From Rhynchospora pubera (lineage: Eukaryota > Streptophyta > Magnoliopsida > Poales > Cyperaceae), in assembly GCA_028095005.1 (NCBI GenBank), contig CM051463.1, forward strand, positions 8,547,052 through 8,611,051: a DNA stretch of 64,000 bases. Direction: 5' to 3'. Positions 10,385 to 23,156 of this stretch are shown here, in pieces; positions within the stretch are counted from its first letter, which is position 1, and each line of letters opens with the position of its first letter. A program made the translations under genes and the position numbers. The notes below the pieces were generated by a model that was given only the letters and a program-made list of their open reading frames with translations, was not told the DNA's origin and ran no database searches.

Positions 10385-12158
10385 TGTTAGAGATATGTCC
10401 TAGAAGCCAATCTTATTAGGCTACTTCTATAGTTTATGTTATTGGTGATTTCAGATCATTTGTTCTTTGATTTACTCGTTGACAGTTCATTCAGGTTGAG
10501 GATCTGAATTATAGATCACTGTTATTCATTTAGTAGTAAATGACAACGATAAATCTAAAAGTCCATAATCTTGATAATTAACAAAGGACATTAATTATCA
10601 ATAAGATTAGTATGCAAGTTAAGTGATGATTAAGTTCTATAAATCATAGGTTAAGAGTAACCAACTTAATTGCATATGTATATGTTATGGAACATAGTAC
10701 AGGACTGGACCCCACGAAATAAATATATGGATTGTGTTACGTGTCATTATTTATTTCGTTATGATTTTGGTTCTAAGTTTGAGATGATTATCTTTTCCAC
10801 ATGAGGATAGATGCTATAAATCATGTCTACCGCTGATTCCTGATAAAGGCTGCTATACGGACTTGATTTAAGTATTCTTGAATTGTGCGGGGAAAAGCTA
10901 ATTATCAAGAAAATCGTATGTCTCTCATTAATTCACTTAGTGAGTGACGATATCTGTTTGGGCCCCTTGATGGAGATAGATTGTTTGCTAGCAACTGATA
11001 CAATTATCTCTAGATCAAGAAACGTATAATCTGCAAGAATGACACGTTCCTATCTTGGATTATACGATGATATCGTGTGACATAAGAATCAAAATAGAGA
11101 AATATAATTGTTCTCTTATGCAGGATTGAAATATTGTAGCAGTACTCTATTTATGCGAATTGGGAATCATAACGTGTTGCTAGATACCGCTTATGATTAT
11201 TGGAATTAAATAGCGATTTAATTCCATGTCCAACATAGCATAAATCCTCAAAGGGTCACACAAATAGAGTTTTGACCAATGCAGTGCTTTATTTATTTAT
11301 TCGCAACAGTGAAAATTGCGATAAATATGACGAATTGATTAATTAATTATGTACCGTTATGGAACGTACTAATTGATTAAGTCAAACGGGTCATATAGAA
11401 ATAAATAATAGCATAAGCTAATCCTAAAATAATTATTAATTAGTTAATAATTATTTTGGTTCAACTTAATTTAATATAAATAGTTATATTGAATTAATGG
11501 GCTAATTTGTATATAGCAAATTTATAGTCCAAACATAGAGCAAATAATAATAGATTTAATTGTATGAATTAAAGTCCAAATAGGTGGAATAGAGAGGCCC
11601 ATATGGCCCATATTGAGGCCGGCCAAAGAGGGAGGTAGGTGGGTGGCATTTTGTGCAATTTCTAGCAACTTATGCCTAGGGTTGGTAGGCTATAAAAGGA
11701 CCCCTTGAGCTGAAATTTCTCTCTCCCCTTTTTCCCTTCTTCCCTAGCCACCACCACCTCCTCTCTTTCCCCTCCCTTGGCCGTCGGCCACCACCACTCC
11801 ACCTATTTTGCTCATGTGTTGAGCCATTAACCCTCCACTTAAATCAATTAGTTGAAGAAGAAGAGGGTTGCTCCTTTGGATTAGCTATTTTCTCTTTGAT
11901 TTGCTAGCACAAATCGAAACGAGAAATTAGTTAATATCTAGGTGGACTCGAGGTGTGGATTGAAGGACGTTGGAGTAGCACGCCACCGGTTTCAAAGCCT
12001 AGGATCTCCTTCTTGATACGATTCAAGAAGAGGTGAAACCCTTCTCTTTGTCTTGTGTGTTGAATGGACTTTTGTACTAGATTCTTTGATGCTTGATGTT
12101 TAATTGCTAAATTAATTGTAATTAGCACATAAATAAAAAAATTGGGCATTTCCTAACA
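10385..12158 (+). repeat. 5' LTR of the 9.9-kb Copia element
   Basis: Begins TGTTAG and ends TAACA, 1774 bp. A core promoter is visible: GCTATAAAAGG with the TATA at 11691-11697, followed by a pyrimidine-rich stretch (11710-11790) likely to hold the transcription start. The 3' LTR has the same TATA at about 19827. Confidence 0.95.
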
Positions 12159-14244
12159 GTGGTATCAGAGCACAAGGTCGTACTTAAGTTAATTTGACAC
12201 TTAATTAAGAGAAATTGACTAATTAATGGATTAGTAGAGATGATGCGTTTGTTTGCTGTCTGGAAATGGTATTTTCTGTGTTGTTTTACGTTTATCGCTA
12301 TGATATGTTCTCTAGAAGATCTTTCCATCTACACAAAAGTTGTAGATCTGTGGATTGTGATTCTTTTGGCATTAGATTCACATTTTTCTGAATTAGTATG
12401 GATTTATTGTGAATAAAACGGCGACAGTGCGCAGAACCAGTTTTTGCTTGCACTGTCCTGTTTGAATGGCTTGAAAGATTTATATTTTGAATATAAGTAT
12501 CAGTGTTCTATGGCTAGAATTAAAGAGGACTTGAAGCTCTTTCTGAGCATGTGTAAATTGTTGCATGACTCGGATTAATTTGTGGGTTTTCAAGTATGAA
12601 AAGGAAGATCTTGTCAGATCCAGTTTGTTGAGCAAATCGATTGTTCTAATAAACTGTACCAACTGAGAACTCCTTTAAAATTTCTGTTTATATTTAGTTG
12701 TTCTATTTTGAGTTAGGATTCCAGAAAAATTAATTTCATAATTTTTCGTGGATGTTTGGACCTTCAACTAGGTTAAAATTTTTCGATCGACAGTCTGTTC
12801 CAGTACAGGATTTGTTGATTGTTTAGCATGTAACTTAATATTATTGAACTGAACTTAGTTGTTTTCTTTTCATGGATGGATAGCCTATAGTCTAAACAAG
12901 TTTTGCTATGTATATTGTATATATAAAAACTGGATAGAAGATGGTCTAACAGACTAAATGGTTGAGAGGATAAGCTGAAAATCTCATAACGGTGTTTCGT
13001 ACACTTGTAAGAGAATTGTCATTTTTGATTCTCCCAGATGGTTTAAGATATCTTCTTGAAATTTTTACTGGTAATCACAACTATGATAAGGAGCTTAAGT
13101 AATTTAATTGAGAATTTTTGGAGACATATAACTATTGGTTTTGTTGGATTCCATTAGTTACGTTTTTTGCTAAATTACTGTTTTTCTAAGTATTCAAACA
13201 AGTTGAAAATAATTAGAATACTCCTTGTTTGATCTCCTTTCAGTTATGGGATGTTGAAAGAACTTTCTAAATGAATTTAAACAAGTTTGGTTGTTTAAAA
13301 TTGAGAATTTGTACACGAAATTTACTTATGGCAAACGATACGCAAAGATGCTTGAAAATCGTTAATTGGAAACAAAGTGCTTGTATGTGCTAACTTTATT
13401 TTGTAGGTGGATAGTGGGTTTAGTATGGCTCATGACTCAATGCCTTGTGGTTGTAGATGAATGCATGTGTGAATGTTTGTAATGCGGCCTTTGGTGCCAT
13501 TAATTAATTAATTCGTTGATTAATTTTTGATGTAACTTGTGAGGCTTGCATGCCCCTAAGGCTAGGATGGGAATATGATGTTTTCACATGTATTTTTGTT
13601 CCTTTATTTTATAGAATTTAGATCCTTATAGAATTTAGTGGGAGGGACAAGGAATAGATTAGTTTTGCTCCATGGACGATGTGGCGAAACTAATGCAAGC
13701 GGAAGCCATACAAACCCACAACAATGAGATGCTTATATGATTGCTTGTAATAGGATAGGTATGGGTGTATGTTTACATGACCACCAAACAACCGTCATGT
13801 TGTTATTTGTCCCAAATAAAAAGGATTAAGTTAAAACTAATTCACTCTCCTTCTTTCTATCCCCTTCTAACGTAGTATGATCGTTCATTGATGCATTCTC
13901 GCCGACGCGACACATCGTGTTCCATCATCCGTGTCGGGGTGTAAATCGGATTTACTAGGAGCAAATAGAAAGAAGTAACTTAACAATGAATCAAATCGAA
14001 ATGTTCATTGGAGTGAAGTTTGTTAATTGAACCAAGAGTCATAGGAATGTATGATTGGTTGGAGAACCTATTCCACATTTGTTGGTGTAATGTTGTGCCG
14101 ACGCCGTCATTGCATTAACAAATAGTGGGAGTCTTGGAAATTTACTACATTTAGGGACATGATTTAATATAGTGGAAGTTTTACTTATTTAAAATAAATA
14201 TTAAGGCATAAACTAATTGACCTTAAACTTATGTATTGTTGTAG
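12159..14244 (+). other. Copia leader between 5' LTR and gag (about 2.1 kb)
   Basis: The primer-binding site TGGTATCAGAGC lies at 12160-12171. The remaining 2 kb up to the gag ATG contain no long frame. This is long for a Copia untranslated leader, and I recognise no captured gene in it. Confidence 0.7.
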
Positions 14245-15411
14245 ATGTCTTCCTCATCTTTTACGCTACGTTCTCTTCTTGAGAAGGAGAAACTCGCTTT
14301 TAACGGTGCCAATTTCTTGGATTGGCATCGCAACCTAAGGCTTGCCTTTAGGTATGAGAAAAGAGAGTATCTCCTTACCACTCCCATGCCATCGTTTCCA
14401 AAGGCAACCGCTTCCCAAGAGGAAAATGATGCCTTTGCGAAGCACGAAAACGAGGACATGGAGATGTCCGTCTTAATGGTGGCAATCATGGAATTCGAAC
14501 TCCAAAAGAAGTTCATGGATAGTGGCTATGGAGTGTTCGACATGATCACTCGCCTATCCAACATGTTCCAAACTAAGGCTCGCACCGAAAGGGCCCGTCT
14601 CATCAAGGCCGTCGCCAACACTCGCTTGGCCAAAGGTCATGAAGTCGGGCCACACGTCATGAAGATGGCGGGGTTGTTTCGGCAGATCGAGAAGATTGAT
14701 ACGCCCTTCCCCTCGGGGGCGATTCAAGACTTCATTCTTAATTCTCTCCTTCCAAGCTTCACCGGTTTCGTTGTGAACTATCGGATGAACGGCATGGACA
14801 AGAGCATGGATGACATCCAAAACATGCTCATTGAGACGGAGGAGAGTCTTAAGAAGGAAAATGGCCCAAAGGATGTTCTTGCGGTGAGTGGAAAGAGCAA
14901 GAAGATTAGAAAGCGTGGCCGAAAAGGAAAAGGCAAAGGTCCGGTGACGCCCCAAGGTCCGGCCAAGGGTGCTCCCGTGGGTTCTAAGAAGAAGAAGAAC
15001 CCGGCTACTTCCGAGACTGTTTGCTATTATTGTAGCAACAAGGGCCATTGGAAGAGAAACTGCCCAAGGTACCTAGCTGACAAGAAGGCGGGAACTGTCC
15101 AACCTTCTACCTCAGATATATTTGTAATCGAAACCCTTCTCGCTACTTCTCACACAGATTGGGTATTTGATACTGGTCTGTTTGCTCACATTTGTCGAAA
15201 TGTGCAGGTCCTAAAGAATAGAAGGCGGCTCGAGAAAGACGAAGTTCAACTCCGCCTCGGTAATGGCACGTGCGTCTCCGCTATGGCCATTGGGAGCGTG
15301 GAACTAACTTTGCCTACCGGTTTTGTGTTGGAACTCAAGGATGTTTTGTGTAGTTCCATGTATCACTCGAAACATTGTGTCCGTTTCTTGTTTGGATTTG
15401 GATGGATTTGA
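14245..15411 (+). pseudogene. Copia gag and protease segment (frameshifted at its end)
   Basis: The ATG at 14245 opens a 388-codon frame. The N-terminal part is a Copia gag (SLLEKEKLAFNGANFLDWH and following), then a Lys/Arg-rich linker, then a CCHC zinc knuckle CYYCSNKGHWKRNC at residues 260-273. The protease region follows near 15157, but its active-site segment reads DTGLFAHIC, whereas the Copia family normally has a small residue and Ser around the Asp-Ser/Thr-Gly; the Asp and Gly remain. The frame is lost near 15355-15370, where the continuation lies in the frame of 15323-16396. This looks like a one-base insertion or equivalent. Confidence 0.9.
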
Positions 15412-16396
15412 TGTTGTAATAAGGAACAAGTGTTTGACTTTGTTTCGTAATGAAGTTCGTTTTTGTGATGCACATTTATTGAATGGTCTTTATGTGCTTG
15501 ATTCGAATGGATTTGTTTTGAGTGCTGACAATGACAAAAGGAAACGTAAGATTTCACATGAGAATGCGACTTTAATGTGGCATTGCCGCTTAGGTCATAT
15601 CAACGAGAAACTCATCAAGAGACTACAATCCGTTGGTCTCTTGGATCAATTCGCTTTCGAGCCAATTGACACTTGTGAATCTTGTTTGATAGGTAAAATG
15701 ACCAAAGCGCCTTTTCCCAACAAAGGGATAAGGGTAAATGGATTGTTAGATCTCATACATACCGATGTATGTGGACCTATGAGCATTTGTGCACGTGGAG
15801 GTTTCTCATACTTCGTCACGTTCACTGACGATTATAGTAGATACGGGTATATCTACTTGATGCGTCACAAATCTGAAACCTTTGACAAGTTCAAAGAGTT
15901 TAAGAGTGAAGTTGAGAACCAACTTGATCGAAAGATCAAGGCCTTAAGATCCGATAGAGGTGGTGAGTACTTGAGCCATGAATTTGGCGATTATCTAAAG
16001 GAGTGTGGAATCATTCCACAACTCACTCCACCAGGAACACCACAATGGAATGGTGTGTCCGAAAGGAGGAATCGAACTTTGCTAGACATGGTTCGATCAA
16101 TGATGAGCCAAACTGATTTGCCTATGTCCTTTTGGGGCTATGCAATTGAAACCGCAGCTTTTACTTTGAACCGTGTTCCGTCAAAGTCCGTTGAGAAAAC
16201 ACCCTATGAGCTATGGTTTGGTTCGAAATCTAGCATGATGTTTCTCAAGATTTGGGGATGTGAAGCTTATGTGAAAAGGCTAGTGAGCGATAAGCTTGGA
16301 CCCAAATCGGACAAATGTCATTTCGTAGGATACCCTAAGGAAACGAAGGGTTACTACTTCTATAACCGTGTCGAGAACAAAATAGTTGTTGCATGA
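15323..16396 (+). pseudogene. Copia pre-integrase and integrase segment, ends at an in-frame TGA
   Basis: This frame takes over from gag/protease at about 15370. It contains the pre-integrase zinc-binding block (WHCRLGHIN ... CESCLIGK, HHCC type) and a complete-looking integrase core: first catalytic Asp in IHTDVCGP, second in RSDRGGEY, Glu in GVSERRNRTLLD. After the conserved C-terminal part (GCEAYVKR ... FVGYPKETKGYYFYN) the frame meets TGA at 16394-16396 and resumes unchanged at 16397, so the polyprotein is interrupted by one nonsense change. Confidence 0.9.
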
Positions 16397-18406
16397 CATG
16401 AGGAATTCTTGAAAAAGGAGTTTATTTCAAGAAGAAGTAGTGGGAGCAATGTGGTTATTGAAGAAATTCAAGAACCACAACAACAAAACATACCTCAAGT
16501 AGGTAATGTGGTTGTTCCTAATATAGTGCCAAATGAGGTTGCACCAAATGAGGTTGCACCGAATGAGATTGTAGCCGAACCCATTCCACAAGTTGTTGCG
16601 GAAGAAGTGGCTCATGAACAAGCTCCCTCAAATGAAAACTCAAACATATCGCGTGTCGATAATGTTGAGGATGTACCTACACTTGATGTTCAAGAACAAA
16701 GTCCGCAAACCGTTGTGGAGCAAGTTCAAGAACCTCAAGCATCTACCCTACGAAGATCGGCAAGGCCAAGTCGTCCACCTATAAGATATTTAGGTTTGCA
16801 CGACGTTCTTGTCATGGAGAACGATGAGTCTTTGACCATTGATGACATGAAAAGAAAACCCGACTCCAAGGAATGGCTTAAAGCCATGGAATCCGAAATG
16901 CAATCCATGTATGACAACAAGGTATGGACCTTGGTTGATCTTCCCAACGGAGTAAAACCCGTTGAGAACAAATGGATCTTTAAAAGAAAGGTCGACATGG
17001 ATGGCAACTTGACCATTTACAAAGCACGACTCGTAGCGAAAGGTTACAAACAAGTTCATGGTATTGACTATGAAGAAACCTTCTCGCCCGTCGTTATGTT
17101 CAAGTCAATTCGGATTATGTTAGCAATTGTCGCATTTTATGATTATGAAATATGGCAAATGGATGTCAAAACCGCCTTCCTAAATGGAAATTTGGAAGAG
17201 GATGTGTATATGACACAACCCGAGTGTTTTGTGGGTCCAAAGAATGCTAACAAGGTATGCAAACTTCAAAGGTCCATTTATGAATTGAAGCAAGCATCGA
17301 GGAGTTGGAACAAACGCTTTGATGAAGAAGTCAAGAAATTGAACTTCGTTCAAAGCGAAAAGGAACCTTGTGTTTACAAGAGGATTAGTGGGAGCGTGGT
17401 TGTGTTTCTTGTTCTATATGTTGATGATATCCTCTTGATCGGGAATGATATCCCCGAGTTGAATGCAGTTAAGGGATCATTGAAGAAGGTCCTCTCAATG
17501 AAAGATTTGGGCGAAGCCGCCTATATCCTAGGAATCAAGATCTATAGAGATAGATCGAGAAGGATGTTAGGCTTGAGCCAAGATGCATATATTGACAAAG
17601 TGTTGAACAAACACAACATGACAAATTCCAAAAAGGGATTCTTGCCTATGTCACATGGCATTTTCTTGAGCAAGTCTCAAAGTCCGACCAATGATACAGA
17701 TCGTGAATACATGAAGAAATTCCAGTATCCATCTGTGGTCGGATCGATTATGTATGCCATGCTATGCACTCGTCCTGATGTGACACATCCGATTAGCGTG
17801 ACTAGTCGATTCCAAGCCAATCCTGGCATGGCACATTGGACTGCAGTCAAGAATATCCTCAAATATCTCAAGAGAACAAAGGATAGCATTCTCGTATATG
17901 GTGGAGACCAAGAGCTCATTGTAAGTGGTTACACCGATGCTAGTTTCCAAACCGATCGAGATGACTCAAAATCACAGTCCGGCTTCGTATTTCTGCTCAA
18001 TGGTGGTGCCGTAAGTTGGAAGAGTTCCAAGCAAGATACTACGGCCGATTCCATCACCGAAGCAGAATACTTAGCGACTGGTGAAGCAGCGAAAGAAGGT
18101 GTATGGATCAAGGAGTTCTTGACCGACCTAGAAGTGGTTCCAAGCATCTCAAGTCCAGTGGATATCTACTGCGACAACACGGGAGCCATAGCTCAGTCCA
18201 AGGAGCCTAGGTCTCATCAAAAGACTAGGCACATCCTACGACGATTCCATCTCATCCGTCAGTTGATCAACGATGGATGGGTCAAGGTCAAGAAGGTGGA
18301 CGGTGCCGCGAACACTGCGGACCCTCTGACAAAGCCTCTATCTCGAGACGCACATGAGTTGCACGTTGCATCCATGGGGATTAGGCGTATGCCTGAGTGG
18401 CTTTGA
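16397..18406 (+). pseudogene. Copia reverse transcriptase and RNase H segment
   Basis: In the same frame as integrase but after the TGA. A low-complexity linker with repeated VAPNE units (16530-16575) leads to RT, with KARLVAKGY, WQMDVKTAFLNG and the catalytic YVDD near 17420. RNase H follows with SGYTDASFQTDRDDSKSQSG, ITEAEYLATGEAAKEG and YCDNTGAIA, and the frame stops at 18406 (GIRRMPEWL), just before the 3' LTR. Domains look complete. The element fails because of the upstream frameshift and stop. Confidence 0.92.
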
Positions 18407-18520
18407 GTTGTATCTTTATTACTAGGCTTTAGTATGAGACATGTATATTTTGGATATTACATTAAGTACAATGCACTTGCTAGAAGTCACCATTGATTGA
18501 CTCTAGGCCAAGTGGGAGAT

Positions 18521-20296
18521 TGTTAGAGATATGTCCTAAAAGCCAATCTTATTAGGCTACTTCTATAGTTTGTGTTATTGGTGATTTCAGATCATTTGTT
18601 CTTTGATTTACTCGTTGACAGTTCATTCAGGTCGAGGATCTGAATTATAGATCACTGTTATTCATTTAGTAGTAAATGACAACGATAAATCTAAAAGTCC
18701 ATAATCTCGATAATTAACAAAGGACATTAATTATCAATAAGATTAGTATGCAAGTTAAGTGATGATTAAGTTCTATAAATCATAGGTTAAGAGTAACCAA
18801 CTTAATTGCATATTTATATGTTATGGAACATAGTACAGGACTGGACCCCACGAAATAAATATATGGATTGTGTTACGTGTCATTATTTATTTCGTTATGA
18901 TTTTGGTTCTAAGTTTGAGATGATTATCTTTTCCACATGAGGATAGATGCTATAAATCATGTCTACCGCTGATTCCTGATAAAGGCTGCTATACGGACTT
19001 GATTTAAGTATTCTTGAATTGTGCGGGGAAAAGCTAATTATCAAGAAAACCGTATGTCCCTCATTAATTCACTTAGTGAGTGACGATATCTGTTTGGGCC
19101 CCTTGATGGAGATAGATTGTTTGCTAGCAACTGATACAATTATCTCTAGATCAAGAAACGTATAATCTGCAAGAATGACACGTTCCTATCTTGGATTATA
19201 CGATGATATCGTGTGACATAAGAATCAAAATAGAGAAATATAATTGTTCTCTTATGCAGGATTGAAATATTGTAGCAGTACTCTATTTATGCGAATTGGG
19301 AATCATAACGTGTTGCTAGATACCGCTTATGATTACTGGAATTAAATAGCGATTTAATTCCATGTCCAACATAGCATAAATCCTCAAAGGGTCACACAAA
19401 TAGAGTTTTGACCAATGCAGTGCTTTATTTATTTATTCGCAACAGTGAAAATTGCGATAAATATGACGAATTGATTAATTAATTATGTACCGTTATGGAA
19501 CGTACTAATTGATTAAGTCAAACGGGTCATATAGAAATAAATAATAGCATAAGCTAATCCTAGAATAATTATTAATTAGTTAATAATTATTTTGGTTCAA
19601 CTTAATTTAATATAAATAGTTATATTGAATGAATGGGCTAATTTGTATATAGCAAATTTATAGCCCAAACATAGAGCAAATAATAATGGATTTAATTGTA
19701 TGAATTAAAGTCCAAATAGGTGGAATAGAGAGGCCCATATGGCCCATATTGAGGCCGGCCAAAGAGGGAGGTAGGTGGGTGGCATTTTGTGTAATTTCTA
19801 GCAACTTATGCCTAGGGTTGGTAGGCTATAAAAGTACCCCTTGAGCTGAAATTTCTCTCTCCCCTTTTTCCTTCTTCCCTAGCCGCCACCACCTCCTCTC
19901 TTTCCCCTCTCTTGGCCGTCGGCCACCACCACTCCTCCACCTATTTTGCTCATGTGTTGAGCCATTAACCCTCCACTTAAATCAATTAGTTGAAGAAGAA
20001 GAGGGTTGCTCCTTTGGATTAGCTATTTTCTCTTTGATTTGCTAGCACAAATCGAATCGAGAAATTGGTTAATCTCTAGGTGGACTCGAGGTGTGGATTG
20101 AAGGACGTTGGAGTAGCACGCCACCGGTTTCAAAGTCTAGGATCTCCTTCTTGATACGATTCAAGAAGAGGTGAAACCCTTCTCTTTCTCTTGTGTGTTG
20201 AATGGACTTTTGTACTAGATTCTTTGATGCTTGATGTTTAATTGCTAAATTAATTGTAATTAGCACATAAATTTAAAAATTGGGCATTTCCTAACA
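18521..20296 (+). repeat. 3' LTR of the 9.9-kb Copia element
   Basis: Begins TGTTAGAG directly after the purine tract AAGTGGGAGAT (18510-18520) and ends CCTAACA. It is 1776 bp and collinear with the 5' LTR. Confidence 0.95.
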
Positions 20297-21785
20297 CTTT
20301 TCCAGGTCAACGAAACTTTTTTCCATATCTATTTTCAAGCCAGTCCAGTTAGTGAAATAATTAAAAGTATTGAGGTATAGAGTGTAAAAAGAGGTTTTTT
20401 CTTTGTCCCTAAAGAATACACTATTTCTATCATTCCAAATAGACCAACACCATACACCAAACAAAACTTTTGCATAGCTTCTGTCATTGGAGTTGAGTTT
20501 ATTTATACTTGACCAGAGACTGTCTATGCTGCCACAGTTCAGAGAAATATTTCTCTGATTGAACATGCTGACCCCTGACCAGAAACCTATAGCTATTGCA
20601 CAAGTAAGGAATAGGTGTTCTACTGTTTCAGAATTGTGACAGAAGGCACATTTATTAGGCCCCTGCCAACCTCTTTCTGAAGATTATCTATTGTTAGAGT
20701 TTTATTGTTGATTACTAGCCAAAGAAATTGTTTGATTTTCAAGGGAGCCTTAATTGGCCATACAGTATTGTTCATATCTATTTTGATTCCTCCATTGTTT
20801 AAGAAGGAGTAGAAAGAACTAATTGTGTAAATTCCTTTGCAGTCAAAATTCTAGATAGCTGTATCATTTGTATTCCTTAGAACTAAGTTGTTATTTAGAG
20901 CCAAAAAATTTTCTTTTTAGCCTCTGATAGTTTTTGTAATTCCCTTAGTTAAGGACAGTTTGACTTGGCCATTGTTAACTACTTGGCTAATAGAGGTTGA
21001 AGGATTTTTTGATTTGTTATAAAGTTCTGGAAAGATTTTGCATAAGGGCAGATCCTTATGGTAGATATCTTTCCATAATCTAATGGTTGTGCCATCTCCA
21101 ATTATCCTTTGAGAGCCTATTCCATGCATGGGGAAAATTTTTGCTAATGATCTCTAGAGGAAGGATGATCTTTCTCCTCTAATGATTCCTTTATATTTGG
21201 CCAATGTTATGTCCTTCCATATGGAGCTATGATTACTATGCTGTAATTTCCAAATTCATTTTCCTAATAGGGCAATATTCATCTGATTTAGATTGATTAT
21301 TCCCTAACCTCCATGTTCCTTCCTCTTTCTTATGTTACTCCAGCTGACCAAATTCAACTTTCTCTTGTCAGCACTTTTGGTAGCTACCCCAGGAAAAGTT
21401 TCTTCTTATTTGGTCTATCTTGGATATTACCCAGTTAGGACATCTGTATAAAGAAAAGTGGTATAAAGGGGTAGCTGTGAGTACAGAATTTAGTAAGACT
21501 AATCTGCCTCCCATGGAAAGCATATTGCCCTTCCATCTAGAAAGTTTATTTTTTATTTTGCTGATAATGTTACTCCAGTCAGCTTTACAAGAATTTTTCC
21601 AGTGTAAGGGTACCCCTAGGTAGGTGATAGGTAAATCTCCTCTACTACACTTAAAGATATTTGTAGCAAGTGTAGCTTCCTTAGTATTGAGATTGAGGGG
21701 GGGTATTTCAGATTTTGAAAAGTTGATTTTTAGTCAAGAGATGCTCTCAAAAGCTTTGAGGGTCTAGGAAAGTTTAAGAAATTGA
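20297..21785 (-). pseudogene. LINE ORF2 remnant: RT C-terminal part and zf-RVT
   Basis: On the minus strand, from about 21785 down, the translation matches the end of plant LINE RT (LNLNTKEATLATNIF, DLPITYLGVPLHWK, LVLLNSVLTATPLYHFSL, KIDQIRRNFSWG). Next comes the zf-RVT region with GDGTTIRLWKD near 21100 and the C-terminal WSIWNDRNSVFF block near 20430. Stops and at least one frame change interrupt it. The frame ending at the Copia junction continues at 10384. Confidence 0.8.
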
Positions 21786-22159
21786 GTTCTGTAAAATTTT
21801 TGATCCCTGCTTGTATTCCCAGTTTGATCACTGGTTACAAGTTTTACAATTTGAGTTTGATCACTGGTCATAGAGTCTGTTTGATCATTGATCACAGATC
21901 CAATTGTAGGAAACTTGACAGTTATATTTCCTATCTTAATGTTACTACTATCTTTGTATTTAACTACTTTAACTCTTTCATGACTGTTGCTCTTACAGCT
22001 TTCAATATATGTCCTTTCAAAGACAGACTTCTGCTTTTGCTGAGCTCCAGTATTACTTGAGTAGCTAGAGTTAGTCTATCCAAGTTAATGCTACTCCTAT
22101 TCTTATTCTCAGACTTAGTTTGTTCAGCAAGTGATAAGTTGTTGCTGGTTACAATGTGA

Positions 22160-22990
22160 GAGGGAATGCTACTAAAAGTAGAGAGAGTTTGAGAATTTAC
22201 CTTGTGTGGAGAAGGACATCTTGCTGGGCTCCTTTGATGGTGTCTTCATGAGCTCATCCACTGACTAGTCTTCAGGAGTGGTGTTGTCACTAGGAGAAGT
22301 ATCTGTATCAACGGTTTCATCCTCAGTATGGGTCTCCTGAGAGCTGAGGTTGATCAATTCAGTTAACCTAGCTTGTTTGATTTTAATGCCTTCCTTGAGT
22401 TTCTCAATCTGACTGAGCAGTGCCTTGTTTCTTGCCTACATGAGCTCCAGCTTTCTCTCTGCTTCTTTCTCATCCCTTTCATGCACCATTGTAGCCCTCT
22501 CAGGTGGTCTGTTGTCTTGTAAAACCACCTTGAAGCTATCCTTACTGAGAAGGCCCTTGTTGATGAGGTCAAGAAGCAAGTCAGGGACTTGATCAACAGT
22601 ACAGATCATTGATTTTTCAGCTTTGGGGACTGTAAGATTTTGGTCAGGTTTACTGGCTTTGGGGGTACCAGGGCCTTGCTAAGTATTCTGGTGATCAGTT
22701 CCAGGATTTGCTAGTTTTGGTTTAATGAAGCCAGGGGGTACACTGGGCCCACTTGTCTGTCCTGAGCCCTCATGTTGAGTTCTTGGACTCTCCCTTCTTG
22801 CCTATTTCATTTCTTTTCTGAATTGACCCTCCAGATCTTCTGCTATTCCTTTTTCTTTACAAGCAGAGGGTGTTGGTTTGACCACCCTGGTGTCTCCAAT
22901 GAATATTCCTATCTCCTTTGTTCTACTTCCTGCTTTAGTTTGAGATCTAGTGATCATTGAGGGACTGACATCATCCAACTTTCTTTTCAT
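22160..22990 (-). pseudogene. LINE ORF1-like reading frame with four in-frame TAG codons
   Basis: From an ATG at 22990 one frame continues for more than 700 bases with no frameshift, beginning KRKLDDVSPSMITRSQTKAG. This basic start, with ITRSQTK, is common in plant LINE first ORFs. The frame is interrupted only by TAG, at 22804-22802, 22681-22679, 22438-22436 and 22267-22265, before two further TAGs end it near 22195. The encoded protein is charged and probably coiled-coil in its second half (ERDEKEAERKLELM, LSQIEKLKEGIKIKQARL). A nucleic-acid-binding role is inferred from position only. Confidence 0.6.
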
Positions 22991-23156
22991 CTTATATTAA
23001 TAAAAGATTAAACATTAGAAAGTTAATCAGCCAGTAGCTGATTTGAAAAATGAGAAAAGCAAAAGCAAAAGTTCCCTAATTGAAAACAAAGAACACTAAA
23101 AGATAAATAAAAGATGAAAGTAAAATCAAAATAAGAGCCAGAACTAAACAAGCTAT

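Larger units (their letters stand above)
10385..20296 (+). mobile_element. Full-length Copia LTR retrotransposon, TSD CTTTT
   Basis: LTRs of 1774 and 1776 bp begin TGTTAGAG and end CCTAACA. The 5-bp duplication CTTTT lies at 10380-10384 and 20297-20301. A primer-binding site TGGTATCAGAGC (12160-12171, initiator tRNA-Met type) follows the 5' LTR, and a purine tract AAGTGGGAGA precedes the 3' LTR. The order gag, protease, integrase, RT, RNase H places it in Copia; the large LTR and gag type suggest the Angela/Tork side of the family, which is uncertain. The LTRs differ at scattered sites, a few per 100-200 bases, so it is not a very recent insertion. It lies inside a minus-strand LINE and carries a frameshift and a stop, so it is probably not autonomous. 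Confidence 0.95.
20297..23151 (-). mobile_element. LINE body (minus strand), internally deleted, interrupted by Copia
   Basis: Minus-strand continuation of the LINE whose 3' end is at 10071-10384. From 5' to 3' on the minus strand there is an untranslated leader (down from about 23150), an ORF1-like segment (22990-22160), a scrambled stretch (22160-21790), then the C-terminal third of RT and the zf-RVT region (21785-20297). The endonuclease and catalytic RT domains are missing, so the element was deleted internally before or after insertion. The 5' boundary is not certain because another LTR element sits at 23157. Confidence 0.75.

Noticed and set aside
14554..15048. 164-codon minus-strand ORF over Copia gag
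   Set aside because: Shadow of the gag frame; no domain and no start context.
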